Shown here piece after piece: positions 16,931 through 24,720 of a stretch of DNA of 29,987 nucleotides. Below the pieces are notes generated by a model. The model was given only the letters and a program-made list of their open reading frames with translations. It had not been told where the DNA came from and ran no database searches. A program made the translations under genes and the position numbers. How positions within the stretch are numbered: position 1 is the first letter of the stretch; the number at the start of each line of letters is the position of its first letter. Origin of the DNA: Candidatus Gerdarchaeota archaeon (GTDB lineage: Archaea > Asgardarchaeota > Heimdallarchaeia > JABLTI01); the NCBI GenBank assembly GCA_016840945.1, contig JAEORJ010000017.1, positions 1 to 29,987 on the forward strand. Direction: 5' to 3'.

Positions 16931-18112
16931 TTAATCCATCTCAACATCATCTTCTACATCTTCATCTTCGTAATCTTCTCCTCGTCCACGACTCCATCTT
17001 GAGGGATAAGCTTCACCTGCAAATGAATATGCAAGGAAGAATAATACGAAGTAGACTACGCAAGCTAATGCTAAAGCAGCGGTGAGAGCAGCATTACGTA
17101 CTTCAATCGTTCCTGCTGTTCTAACTAAATCTACAGCGATGAAGATTGGAACCATAACGTAAGCACCAATTGGTACATTATCTCTATCGCGTCGTTTGTT
17201 CTTCTTAAAGAATCTCAGAACAAATTCCAGTATACCAACAAAGATAGCTATACCGCTTATGACATAAAATATAATATCTCGAGCTGGTAAAGCCATATCT
17301 ATTAGAATATAGGCTACTAATACACCTGCAGCTACAAGAAATTCCACAATATACAATATTCCTTTAGGTTTACTAACTGAGCGATCAATACTTGAAGCCC
17401 CTTCATACATAAAGGAGACAAATCCAGCTAAAATAGCACCTATACCAACGGAATAACCGAAACCATAGAGGTAATGAACTAAACCATATTGAGTTAAAGT
17501 TGAAGTAGTTGCGCCAGTGCCAGACCAAAGGGACCAAAGATTATTCCAAATGACACCATAATTAGCACAAAAACCTATAGCTAGAACTATTGGTATAGCT
17601 CCAAGTAGTAACCCTGGAATCATTGCAAGCCACCAAGGTAAGCGTCTTCCAGTCTTCTTTTTAACTATCCACGGGATTATTGCAAAAGAAGCAAAAACAC
17701 CAATGATAGGTGAACCAAATGGCAATAAGAAGAATACGAATACAAAAAGTGCATTAACACTATAAAAGATGCTTAATCCGAGACTTACTTTTCTCATTGC
17801 TCTACCCATATTCTGAAATGTTTCACCAACTCTATTGGCATCAACTAATAGGAAAACAACCCATGGCATGCTAAAGAATACTGGTATAAAGCCGTACACA
17901 AAAACCTTAGCCCAAACCTCTGGTAAAAAGGGGATAGTGTGAGCTGGATTAAGGTACATAAAATCTTCATAAGTAATAATCGCTGGATCGAACCAACCAA
18001 TTCCTGGAGCAGATCCTACTACCATTAACACAAAGAATAATGGTATTGCTATGATTAATACTAGGGTGATAAATCGACCCCAAATCATTCCTTCTAATTT
18101 CTTTAATGCCAT
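16931..18112 (-). CDS. Polytopic (about 10-TM) membrane protein of unknown function
   Basis: This 393-residue protein has about ten hydrophobic helices, at roughly 11-33, 68-90, 108-130, 132-150, 158-185, 214-238, 252-275, 279-304, 318-338 and 344-370. Several conserved-looking loops connect them (LLVDANRVGETFQN, KKKTGRRLPWWLAM). The cytosolic C-terminal tail is strongly acidic (GEDYEDEDVEDDVEMD). No transporter signature such as an ATP site, DxxGxR/K loop or substrate motif is visible. The ATG is preceded by GAGGAATC with good spacing. It is divergent from the orphan gene at 18367 across a 254-base spacer. I recognise no family. Confidence 0.6.
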   Translation of the reverse strand: MALKKLEGMIWGRFITLVLIIAIPLFFVLMVVGSAPGIGWFDPAIITYEDFMYLNPAHTIPFLPEVWAKVFVYGFIPVFFSMPWVVFLLVDANRVGETFQNMGRAMRKVSLGLSIFYSVNALFVFVFFLLPFGSPIIGVFASFAIIPWIVKKKTGRRLPWWLAMIPGLLLGAIPIVLAIGFCANYGVIWNNLWSLWSGTGATTSTLTQYGLVHYLYGFGYSVGIGAILAGFVSFMYEGASSIDRSVSKPKGILYIVEFLVAAGVLVAYILIDMALPARDIIFYVISGIAIFVGILEFVLRFFKKNKRRDRDNVPIGAYVMVPIFIAVDLVRTAGTIEVRNAALTAALALACVVYFVLFFLAYSFAGEAYPSRWSRGRGEDYEDEDVEDDVEMD

Positions 18113-18239
18113 TAAAGATTCCTCACTAATTATTCTTGGACATTCTCTGATTTAAAATTGTTCATTTACACTTATCCTTACTGTCATTGTTTATGTTTTT
18201 TTAGCTTTTAATAGTATTTTAAACGCTCAAATAGCAGGT

Positions 18240-18318
18240 TTCCAATAGAAGGTGAGGTCAGTAAAGTTTATAAGTAAGAAAGATAACAAAGTTAATTCCA
18301 ATAGAAACTAAGGTCAGT
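18240..18318 (+). promoter_or_regulatory. Promoter with a duplicated operator-like element
   Basis: TTCCAATAGAA is found at 18240-18250 and again at 18296-18306. In each case AGGTCAGT follows after the same four-base gap (18255-18262 and 18311-18318). Between the copies lies a BRE/TATA-like GTAAAGTTTATAAG (18261-18274). Transcription would begin near 18297, inside the second copy, so the two copies flank the TATA box and cover the start site. Confidence 0.5.
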
Positions 18319-18366
18319 TAAAAGGTCTCATATTTCTGACTACAATTGTAAAAATAAGGTGAAAAA

Positions 18367-19086
18367 ATGGCTTTACAAACTGATGGTTTAATTATTCCAA
18401 GAGGGATGGTCTTGCCTTTGAGTCTCTATCATATTAATGGAGGATCTTTAGGATCAGCCAAGACTTTGGTAGATAAATTAAACGAACACCCAATAGAATT
18501 CAAAGATCGTAAATACTATGAAGGATTTGATGATGCAGATACCGATGGTTCTATGATCAGTGTGTACTATACCATTGGTCAACCCATAACTGTACAACGC
18601 ATGCAAGGTGATGAATTAACAACACAAGTTGTTTATTCTCAAGGAAGATGCGAATATATCATTCATGTTAAAGATAAATTCTTAGAATGCAGAGGAACTT
18701 CTTGGGTTGCTAAAAAAGGTTTAGCACCATTAATGAATATTCTTGGTGTTGAATTTGAACGAGTTAGAATTAATGATGATTCAATGATTGAAATGTGTAG
18801 AGATGCCTCTATGGTTAAAACAATTCAAATCTCAGAAATTGAGGATCCAGCATTAAGCCAAATTCAATTGAATGGTAATATAATGGAATCTGCTGAATGG
18901 ACTGTTTACCGAAGGCGTGGTGTCATTCGATATTTTAGAGGGTATCTTGTTCTTCCAACTGGTGGACAACTCAGTGCTCAAGTAACAAATAAGGGTACAA
19001 TGTTGATCTACAAGACAAGAGAAGGTATCCCTGCTAAAGATGTTATTGCAGCAGTTGATATGGTTAAAAAATTAACCAAAAATTAG
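18367..19086 (+). CDS. Orphan 239-residue protein with duplicated promoter elements
   Basis: I do not recognise this protein. It is soluble, with no signal peptide or membrane segment. Mixed alpha/beta content includes strands such as SMISVYYTIGQPITVQRM, QVVYSQGRCEYIIHV and WTVYRRRGVIRYFRGYLVL. A closing helix (AKDVIAAVDMVKKL) ends the chain. Three cysteines are scattered and do not form a site. The start ATG is well supported by GGTG five bases before it. Upstream lies a promoter with a repeated operator-like element, so the gene is probably regulated. Downstream, within 12 bases of the stop codon, begins a GC-rich, highly structured intergenic segment that may be an RNA or part of this gene's 3' UTR. 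Confidence 0.6.
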   Translation: MALQTDGLIIPRGMVLPLSLYHINGGSLGSAKTLVDKLNEHPIEFKDRKYYEGFDDADTDGSMISVYYTIGQPITVQRMQGDELTTQVVYSQGRCEYIIHVKDKFLECRGTSWVAKKGLAPLMNILGVEFERVRINDDSMIEMCRDASMVKTIQISEIEDPALSQIQLNGNIMESAEWTVYRRRGVIRYFRGYLVLPTGGQLSAQVTNKGTMLIYKTREGIPAKDVIAAVDMVKKLTKN

Positions 19087-19097
19087 ATTGTTTCACG

Positions 19098-19250
19098 CTT
19101 GTAACAAGAGAGACCTTGTTCGAAGTGGTCTCGTTAGAGACCTGTTCACCTGCACTGGATTGCGATCGACCCCTTCCAAACGCGCTCCCCGTTGTTTCGA
19201 CAACGGAATTTTTTTTGGGGTCGACGCGGTCCAGCCATGTTTATTTTTCT
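19098..19250 (+). ncRNA. Candidate structured RNA (GC-rich, orphan)
   Basis: This segment is strikingly GC-rich against its AT-rich surroundings. A long stem pairs 19155-19173 with 19217-19234: 18 base pairs with one bulged A and two G-U. It encloses CCGTTGT/ACAACGG (19189-19206) closed by a TTCG tetraloop. The 5' part holds further small hairpins, including CTTG-TAA-CAAG at 19098-19108 and GGTCTC-GTTA-GAGACC at 19127-19142. A pyrimidine-rich TTTATTTTTCTT at 19240-19251 could end the plus-strand transcript. It is not SRP RNA (no GGAAG-AGCA core), RNase P RNA or tRNA by eye. Strand is inferred mainly from the T-run and tetraloop. It could instead be a long 3' UTR of the upstream gene. Confidence 0.5.
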
Positions 19251-19365
19251 TATTAACTTACTACTGGAGCAGTGATACTTAAGAGTTCTTCTCATCAATT
19301 TTTTGATGATAAAATAGACCTCACCTTTTTATTTTAAAAAACTCCTAGTAAATGTGGGTATTCCT

Positions 19366-19794
19366 ATGTCATCTAGTGGTGTTAGAGCTGAAAGAGATTT
19401 GGTGCATTTGTTCTGGGACGCGGGTTTTGCAGTTTTACGAGCCCCTGCATCAGGTGGAGGAACCTTATTACCAAGGCCTGATTTGATAGCTGGATCAGTA
19501 AAAAGTGGTAAATTCTTTGTTCTAGAAATTAAAACCGCAAGAAAGGATACCTTATACATTAGCAAAGAGCAAATAGAAGGATTAATAGAATTCGCTAATA
19601 GAATTGGTTTTCAATCAGTGCTTTGTGTTAAATTTAAAAACAGACGAAAAGGGTATCTTTTTCTCGAAGCACCAGAGCAGCTTGAAGATGTACGTGGAAG
19701 TGATAATTATAAAGTAACTTTTGCTAATGCAATAGCAAATGGAAAAACCTTTGGTGAATTAATAGGAAAATATCAACAAGAAAAATTAGGTTAG
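19366..19794 (+). CDS. hjc: Holliday-junction resolvase Hjc
   Basis: This is a member of the archaeal Hjc nuclease family, which cuts four-way DNA junctions symmetrically during recombination and fork repair. Its catalytic residues lie in a restriction-endonuclease-like fold: Glu in RAERDLVHLF, Asp in PDLIAG, and the ExK pair in LEIKTARKD. The segment AGFAVLRAPASGGG is the usual substrate-binding stretch. The frame is open from GTG 19354, but ATG at 19366 gives the typical Hjc beginning (a few residues before the G-x-x-x-ER helix), so it is chosen (142 residues). Neither start has a strong Shine-Dalgarno sequence. It follows the structured RNA candidate and is convergent with the large HEAT-repeat gene. 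Confidence 0.93.
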   Translation: MSSSGVRAERDLVHLFWDAGFAVLRAPASGGGTLLPRPDLIAGSVKSGKFFVLEIKTARKDTLYISKEQIEGLIEFANRIGFQSVLCVKFKNRRKGYLFLEAPEQLEDVRGSDNYKVTFANAIANGKTFGELIGKYQQEKLG

Positions 19795-19806
19795 GATTTT
19801 AATTAA

Positions 19807-19837
19807 AGAAGAATATTAGAAGTAATAATATTCTTCT
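19807..19837. terminator. Perfect 12-bp hairpin between hjc and the HEAT-repeat gene
   Basis: AGAAGAATATTA (19807-19818) pairs fully with TAATATTCTTCT (19826-19837) around a seven-base loop. The downstream arm lies in the final codons of the minus-strand gene. Confidence 0.5.
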
Positions 19838-21042
19838 CTTTTAGCGCGTTCTTCCGCTTTTCTGCGCTCCTCTTCTTCTTGTTGGATTGCATCATCAATT
19901 GCATTAATAGCTGTTTGGATCATATCTTTTACTTCTTTATCAGATTCCTTCTTTTTTAAATCGATAAGAATATCCTTTGAATTTATACTCTTCAATTTAC
20001 TTAGAGCCCAAGCAGCATATTTTTTCACTTCTACACTATCATCAGTTTCAAGTTGTTGAAGTAATGATTCGACAGCTTTTTTGTCATTAATATCACCAAG
20101 GGCTATAACTGCGGCTCTTCGAACTTGCTCATCTTTTGATTTTTGCAATTGTTCAATTATTGCGCTCACAGCTTTTTTCTCTCTATGTTTACCCAATGAG
20201 GATATTATTTCTTGAATTACAACTTCATATGTTTCATTATCAAGTTGTGCAAGTAAAGCTGGAGCAATTTTCCTATCTTGTATACGTCTAAGTGCCCATG
20301 CAGCACTTTTTCGCACAATAGGGCTATTATCATCTTTTAATGAGCTAATTAGAGGATCAACAGCAGTGGTATTTGCTATTCGACCTAATGAAACTACAAT
20401 CGCTTCTCGAACTGCTGGATTATCTTCTTTCTTTAAAACGGAAACCAAAGGTTGAATTGCAGCTCGACCACCTATTCTACCCAAACCAGATGCCACTTCA
20501 GCTCTAATTATAGCATCATCAGAAGTTTCAAGTAGTTCTCTGAATAAAGTAGCAGCTTTTCTTTCACCTAGAAGATATAATGATTGTATAGCTGCAATAA
20601 CGATTTTTTTATTTTCTTCTTCTTTAACCATTCGTTGTAATTCATCAGCAGCTGATTTGTTGTTTAATTTTCCTATAGCTAAAGTTGCTGCTTCACGAAT
20701 AGTAACTAATTTTTCATTTAACATAGCATCCATTAAAGTATCATAAGCAGTATCATCACCTAATTCCCCCAATGCAGTAAGCATTGCCGCTTTTACTCTC
20801 CTATCAGGATCCTTTTTATAAGTTTCAATTAATAATTCTGTAGCTTCACGATCACCTATTTTACCTATGGCTTCAGCTGCAGCTAATCTAGTTTCTATAT
20901 CAGGGTTACTTTTCAAAGCTTCCATTAATTCTTGAGTAGCTCGTCTATCACTCAAATTTCCCAAAGCCCTTGCAGCGCGAATACGTGTAGCTGCTGTTTT
21001 TGATTTTAGATTTTCAAGTAATTCAGTTATATTTTCAGACAT
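19816..21042 (-). CDS. Large HEAT-repeat (PBS-lyase-type) protein
   Basis: The frame opens at ATG 21057, but GGAGC at 21051-21055 is correctly spaced to the next ATG at 21042, so the product is about 408 residues starting MSENITELLENL. About a dozen 31-residue HEAT repeats follow, with the recurring pattern D-x-x-A-x-x-L...VR-x-A-A-x-A-L-G-x-I/L (for example ALGELGDDTAYDTLMDAM and ALGDINDKKAVESLLQQL). Repeats of this type are often found as scaffolds, or as phycobilin-lyase-like domains without lyase activity. Here there is no enzyme domain. A Glu/Lys/Arg-rich C-terminal helix ends in EEYYYF. It is likely a cytosolic protein-interaction platform. A second, shorter HEAT-repeat gene lies at 2760. 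Confidence 0.88.
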   Translation of the reverse strand: MSENITELLENLKSKTAATRIRAARALGNLSDRRATQELMEALKSNPDIETRLAAAEAIGKIGDREATELLIETYKKDPDRRVKAAMLTALGELGDDTAYDTLMDAMLNEKLVTIREAATLAIGKLNNKSAADELQRMVKEEENKKIVIAAIQSLYLLGERKAATLFRELLETSDDAIIRAEVASGLGRIGGRAAIQPLVSVLKKEDNPAVREAIVVSLGRIANTTAVDPLISSLKDDNSPIVRKSAAWALRRIQDRKIAPALLAQLDNETYEVVIQEIISSLGKHREKKAVSAIIEQLQKSKDEQVRRAAVIALGDINDKKAVESLLQQLETDDSVEVKKYAAWALSKLKSINSKDILIDLKKKESDKEVKDMIQTAINAIDDAIQQEEEERRKAEERAKREEYYYF

Positions 21043-21272
21043 CAATATAAGCTCCATTTAGCTCAAATAATGCAATTATTTTTAATAATGTACTCTATAT
21101 ATTTTGAGGGATTTTCACTCCTAAATAAGCGTTATGCTTTTTCTTATGTATAATTAAGCTTTTTATAGTGATTTTTCCACAAAACATTTGTATTTCTTAA
21201 GTTCTATAAAAGATGTTTGTTTAAAAAAATAATATTCAACATAAATTTAGGTTAATTCTTATCATTAGGGGG

Positions 21273-21731
21273 TTGACAAAAATAATCGATATTAAAATCA
21301 GAAAGATTCAGAAAAAAGATCAAAAAGAAGTTTTACGTATAAGTAAAGAGAGCTTTCCTGATGATGAAGCTGATTTTATTACTCAATCATTATTTGATCG
21401 CGAGCATTTCTATATAGCTGAGATTCCGGACAAGATAATAGTGGGGTTTATCTGCTTCGGTATTTATTCGGTTAAAGCTGCACATATAATGATTTTAGCT
21501 GTTGATCCTAAATATCAAAGAAAAAGCATAGGAACAAAATTACTGATGTTTGCTATCAAGATTATGAAAAAACATCCAATATCAAAAATCAGATTAGAAG
21601 TCAAAGTCTCCAATGTTGAAGCAATAGAATTTTATGAGAAACATGAATTCAAAATTGCAGGTGTTATTGACAAATATTACGACGACCAATCGGATGCCTA
21701 TCTTATGATTTTAGATGTAAAAGAAGAATAA
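21273..21731 (+). CDS. GNAT-family N-acetyltransferase (RimI-like)
   Basis: This 152-residue protein has the GNAT fold. After an N-terminal strand (IKIRKIQKKD) and two helices comes motif A, MILAVDPKYQRKSIGTKLL, in which QRKSIG binds the acetyl-CoA pyrophosphate. It is followed by IRLEVKVSNVEAIEFYEKH and FKIAGVIDKYYDD, typical of RimI-type protein N-terminal acetyltransferases. Substrate cannot be deduced; protein N-termini are most likely. The TTG at 21273 directly abuts AGGGGG, which is too close for normal Shine-Dalgarno use. The transcript may start near here, or a rarer start a few codons downstream may be used. It stands alone, convergent with the membrane regulator gene. Confidence 0.88.
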   Translation: MTKIIDIKIRKIQKKDQKEVLRISKESFPDDEADFITQSLFDREHFYIAEIPDKIIVGFICFGIYSVKAAHIMILAVDPKYQRKSIGTKLLMFAIKIMKKHPISKIRLEVKVSNVEAIEFYEKHEFKIAGVIDKYYDDQSDAYLMILDVKEE

Positions 21732-21759
21732 TATGTTTTATAGATATTAACACATTATT

Positions 21760-22452
21760 TTAACCTGTAATTATTTCACCACAATAATCGCACCTGATTT
21801 CTTCTCCTTTAAGTGGTGGTTCTTTTAAATTAGCACCACAATGAGGACAATTTGTTTTAGCAACTGCTAATTGGCGCGTTCCTTCACTGGATAAAATTTT
21901 ACCTTTATTCCAATCGTATGTTCCATCGAATAATCCTCTCTTCTCCATACCCACAATAATACGTTTAACCTCTTCGGGAGCCATTTTTGTTTCTTCACAT
22001 AATTGAGCTAAAGTAATCCGACGTTTAGATTGAATTATCCCAATAATGCGTTCAGCTATAGCCTTACCTTCTTGAGTTACAAATTCACCTGTTGCTTTAT
22101 CAAAATAAACAATTATCAAACCCTTATCAATAATTCGAGAAACTGATTTCTCAACTTTATCTTCATTTGTATTAGCAGCTTTTGCTAATTCAGTAGGAGT
22201 GACTCGATCATATTTCTCAAGTAATTTTGACACCCTTAAATCAAAAGCACTATGAGATACATCAACCAATGCTAAAATTATGAATATTAAACCTGGAATG
22301 AAAAACAAAGAACCCATTATAATACCAGTAATCATACCTTGGAGTGAATTAATACCTGTTACAAAATAACCAACTAAAACTACTCCTGCTATGAAAAATC
22401 CAATTATTGAAAGAACTATTCCCAAGATCCATTTTAACGCTGTACGAGCCAT
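21760..22452 (-). CDS. Membrane-anchored winged-helix protein with C-terminal zinc ribbon
   Basis: This 230-residue protein has two membrane helices (residues 7-30 and 36-63) followed by a cytosolic part. That part holds two winged-helix-like units: TPTELAKAANTNEDKVEKSV around 85-105, and ITLAQLCEETKMAPEEVKRI around 146-166, each followed by strands and a turn. A zinc ribbon closes the chain (CPHC at 202-205 and CDYC at 221-224). The DNA- or RNA-binding wings tethered to a membrane suggest a membrane-linked regulator; PCI-like protein-binding winged helices are another option. ATG follows GGAGATTAT. It is divergent from the AhpD-like gene. The architecture is clear, the function is not known. 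Confidence 0.65.
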   Translation of the reverse strand: MARTALKWILGIVLSIIGFFIAGVVLVGYFVTGINSLQGMITGIIMGSLFFIPGLIFIILALVDVSHSAFDLRVSKLLEKYDRVTPTELAKAANTNEDKVEKSVSRIIDKGLIIVYFDKATGEFVTQEGKAIAERIIGIIQSKRRITLAQLCEETKMAPEEVKRIIVGMEKRGLFDGTYDWNKGKILSSEGTRQLAVAKTNCPHCGANLKEPPLKGEEIRCDYCGEIITG

Positions 22453-22587
22453 AAGATAATCTCCATAAGCATTTAACTCATTAGAGTTATTACATTAATG
22501 GAAAATAAAGCTTTACTTTAAATTTTAGCTCTACTAAAGATGAGAAACTATTAAAATTAGTAATTAATGTAAAAAAAGGTGATAACA

Positions 22588-22959
22588 ATGACTGATAAAC
22601 TTGAAGATTTTAGACAATATAGAGAAAAAATGAATGAAAGAATATTGGCAAGTGAAAATACCCAAATAAAGAGATTTTTTGCGTTAGATACCAGAGCTTA
22701 TGAGGAAGGAGCATTATCGATTAAAGTAAAAGAATTGTTGGGTTTGGTAGCTTCCACTGTTTTACGGTGCAATGATTGTATAACTTATCATGTGATAAAT
22801 TGTGTTAAAGAAGGTGTAACAAATGAAGAATTTTTTGAAGCTATGAACATTGCATTAATTGTCGGTGGCTCAATTACAATCCCTCATTTACGCAAAGCAG
22901 TTGAAATATTTGAAGAATGCCTTAAATTAAAACAAGAAGGTAAAGAATTAAACTTATAA
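22588..22959 (+). CDS. AhpD-like/carboxymuconolactone decarboxylase-family protein
   Basis: This 123-residue helical protein carries the AhpD-family active-site motif CNDCITYH (CxxC-x3-H). In that family the two cysteines act as a peroxidase-linked or disulfide redox pair. Around it lie LLGLVASTVLRCNDC and the helix EEFFEAMNIALIVGGSITIPHL, the usual CMD-domain layout. The frame is open from GTG 22579, which is part of a GGTGATA Shine-Dalgarno sequence, so ATG at 22588 is the start. It is likely a thiol-peroxide detoxification or related redox enzyme in the cytosol, acting as an oligomer. No peroxiredoxin gene is adjacent. It ends with a hairpin shared with the convergent transporter gene. Confidence 0.85.
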   Translation: MTDKLEDFRQYREKMNERILASENTQIKRFFALDTRAYEEGALSIKVKELLGLVASTVLRCNDCITYHVINCVKEGVTNEEFFEAMNIALIVGGSITIPHLRKAVEIFEECLKLKQEGKELNL

Positions 22960-22971
22960 AAAAAGGAGAAA

Positions 22972-23002
22972 ACAGCATGAAAATGCTGTAATCTTATTTT
23001 TT
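22972..23002. terminator. Hairpin with T-run between AhpD-like and transporter genes
   Basis: ACAGCAT (22972-22978) and ATGCTGT (22983-22989) flank a GAAA loop. A T-run follows at about 22993-23002, inside the 3' end of the transporter gene. Confidence 0.6.
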
Positions 23003-24475
23003 CTGTTTTTCAGGATAGAGATCTTTATAAGGAGCTCTTTCGCCAGCGAGGTATTTCTTATGTGGATCAACGATGTAGAAGAGTAGTATAACTCCTATTA
23101 TAAAGAATAACAGTAATTGACCTAAAGCAAATCTATATGCATGGTGGGTACCAAAGGGAGTTGCAAAAAGATAGATGAATCCTGAGAATAATAATGGTGA
23201 GACAATCGCACTTACTCGACCAGCGATTTTCTGGAAGCCCCCGTATTGAGCCAATTTTTTGGGAGGGGCAAGAATCATAATAAATTGTCGACCAATAATC
23301 CAGATTCCTCCAAAACCAACACCTATGAAGAATGCTCCAATAAACATCGGCCATTTTGGTAGTGCTATACCACCAATATTCCAACCTGAGAATATAATGA
23401 TTATAATAGCAATAGACCAACTAATACCATTGATAATGAAAGTGAGCTTTGGACCAAATTTATTCATAAAGAAACCTGTTAAGATAGCGAAAATGAAGCT
23501 TCCACCAATGCCAGCAAAAATAACATAATTTGTTATTTCAGCTGGATAACCAACAGCTCCTTGAATCACCACAGCCATGTACATGATCGCAGTGTTAGCT
23601 GCATCTGTTATAAAGAACCAACTTAAGAAGAATAGTATGGAATTACGGTCTTTAAAAATTTCCTTTAATGTAACTCTGAAATCCTTTAATGATTCTTTGA
23701 AATTTTCTTTTAAACCATTTTCACTAGGATTCTCAACTTCTTTGTGGAATATATATGGGAAGGCCATAATGAAAATAACTGCTGCTCCTATAACAAACAA
23801 CCATTTTAGATTAATGAAGTCATCTAAGGTAAAAGCTGCATAATAACTTGGATCAGCTTCCCAGACTGCTGTGTCGATATGTTCCCATCCGCCAATAAAT
23901 TTACCAACCATCATTGAAGTAACAACTGCAAAAACTGAGCCAAAAAATGATAAAGAGCCACCAACTGCTTGTAATACAGATCGGGATTCTGTTTTTGCTA
24001 TGAAAGGTATTTGCGCATCATAAAACATACGGCCTGCTTGGTAACAGAAATTAGCAATCATAAACATAATACAAGCCCACCAAAAGTTCACCCAAGCAGT
24101 TATTACAGCAGAAGTAGCAATCATAACACTAGCTACTAATATAACTGCCCCTTTCCGTTTACCAACACGATCAGAAAGTGAACCCATGATTGGACCTAAA
24201 ACTGCTATCAATAGATTGGATACAGCCATAAAAACTGAGACTATTATGAAAGATTTTTCATAAGACCAACCCAATTGATAGATACCAAGTGCTAAAGCAA
24301 ATGGTGTAAAAGCAAGGCTAATAATTAACTGCGAGAAATATGTGTCAGCAGCATCATAGAAGTACCATAGAAAAGCATTCCCCCATCCTGTTTCTTGCGC
24401 TTCTATACTAGCTGGATCTGCCTTATCTCCTGTTGTTACAGCTTTATCAGCTGCCATAGTAATTTCATCTGACAT
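22994..24475 (-). CDS. MFS transporter, Atg22/UMF1-like
   Basis: This 493-residue protein has about 12 membrane helices. Its beginning (GWGNAFLWYFYDAADTYFSQ) matches the unknown-major-facilitator/vacuole-effluxer (UMF1, Atg22-like) family. The MFS loop between helices two and three reads GSLSDRVGKRKG, the expected G-x-x-x-D-R-x-G-R/K-R/K motif. A cytosolic stretch near residues 240-270 (KEVENPSENGLKENFKESL) separates the two six-helix halves. Relatives in eukaryotes export amino acids from the vacuole, and substrates of archaeal members are unknown. The start ATG is preceded by GGTGATA. It is flanked by the AhpD-like gene (convergent) and the RDD gene (divergent across 245 bases). Confidence 0.85.
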   Translation of the reverse strand: MSDEITMAADKAVTTGDKADPASIEAQETGWGNAFLWYFYDAADTYFSQLIISLAFTPFALALGIYQLGWSYEKSFIIVSVFMAVSNLLIAVLGPIMGSLSDRVGKRKGAVILVASVMIATSAVITAWVNFWWACIMFMIANFCYQAGRMFYDAQIPFIAKTESRSVLQAVGGSLSFFGSVFAVVTSMMVGKFIGGWEHIDTAVWEADPSYYAAFTLDDFINLKWLFVIGAAVIFIMAFPYIFHKEVENPSENGLKENFKESLKDFRVTLKEIFKDRNSILFFLSWFFITDAANTAIMYMAVVIQGAVGYPAEITNYVIFAGIGGSFIFAILTGFFMNKFGPKLTFIINGISWSIAIIIIIFSGWNIGGIALPKWPMFIGAFFIGVGFGGIWIIGRQFIMILAPPKKLAQYGGFQKIAGRVSAIVSPLLFSGFIYLFATPFGTHHAYRFALGQLLLFFIIGVILLFYIVDPHKKYLAGERAPYKDLYPEKQKK

Positions 24476-24681
24476 ATTATCACCAAACTATTTTCCAATG
24501 AGGCCTATTATCTGGAAAATCCTTACTATTTGTCCACTTACTGTAATTTAAATTTTCTTCTACCTTTAATGAAAAATAATACCATTTTTGTTTGATTGGT
24601 CTGAAAAAAGTATTTTACTTCTCAAAGTATTGCTATTATTATATTCTTTTCCAAAACCTTTTTTTAATCGGTCTAACTTTC

Positions 24682-24689
24682 TTTTAAAA
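24682..24689 (+). promoter_or_regulatory. TATA-like box before the RDD gene
   Basis: TTTAAAAC is the best TATA-like match in the spacer. It predicts transcription from about 24712 and a leader of only about ten bases. Confidence 0.25.
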
Positions 24690-24720
24690 CGTACATCAAA
24701 AATAGGATGTGTAAACTTTA

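Noticed and set aside
19098..19250. SRP RNA, RNase P RNA or an intron-containing tRNA
   Set aside because: The SRP GGAAG-AGCA core, the RNase P conserved regions and a cloverleaf with a paired T-arm were all looked for and not found. A GTTCGAA at 19118-19124 lacks matching stem arms.
19088..19282. A 64-residue frame across the GC-rich intergenic segment
   Set aside because: It has no Shine-Dalgarno sequence, an unnatural composition, and lies across strong RNA stems; the structure explains the sequence better.
23133..23843. Extra frames within the MFS transporter gene on both strands
   Set aside because: They overlap conserved transporter helices and lack starts or family features.
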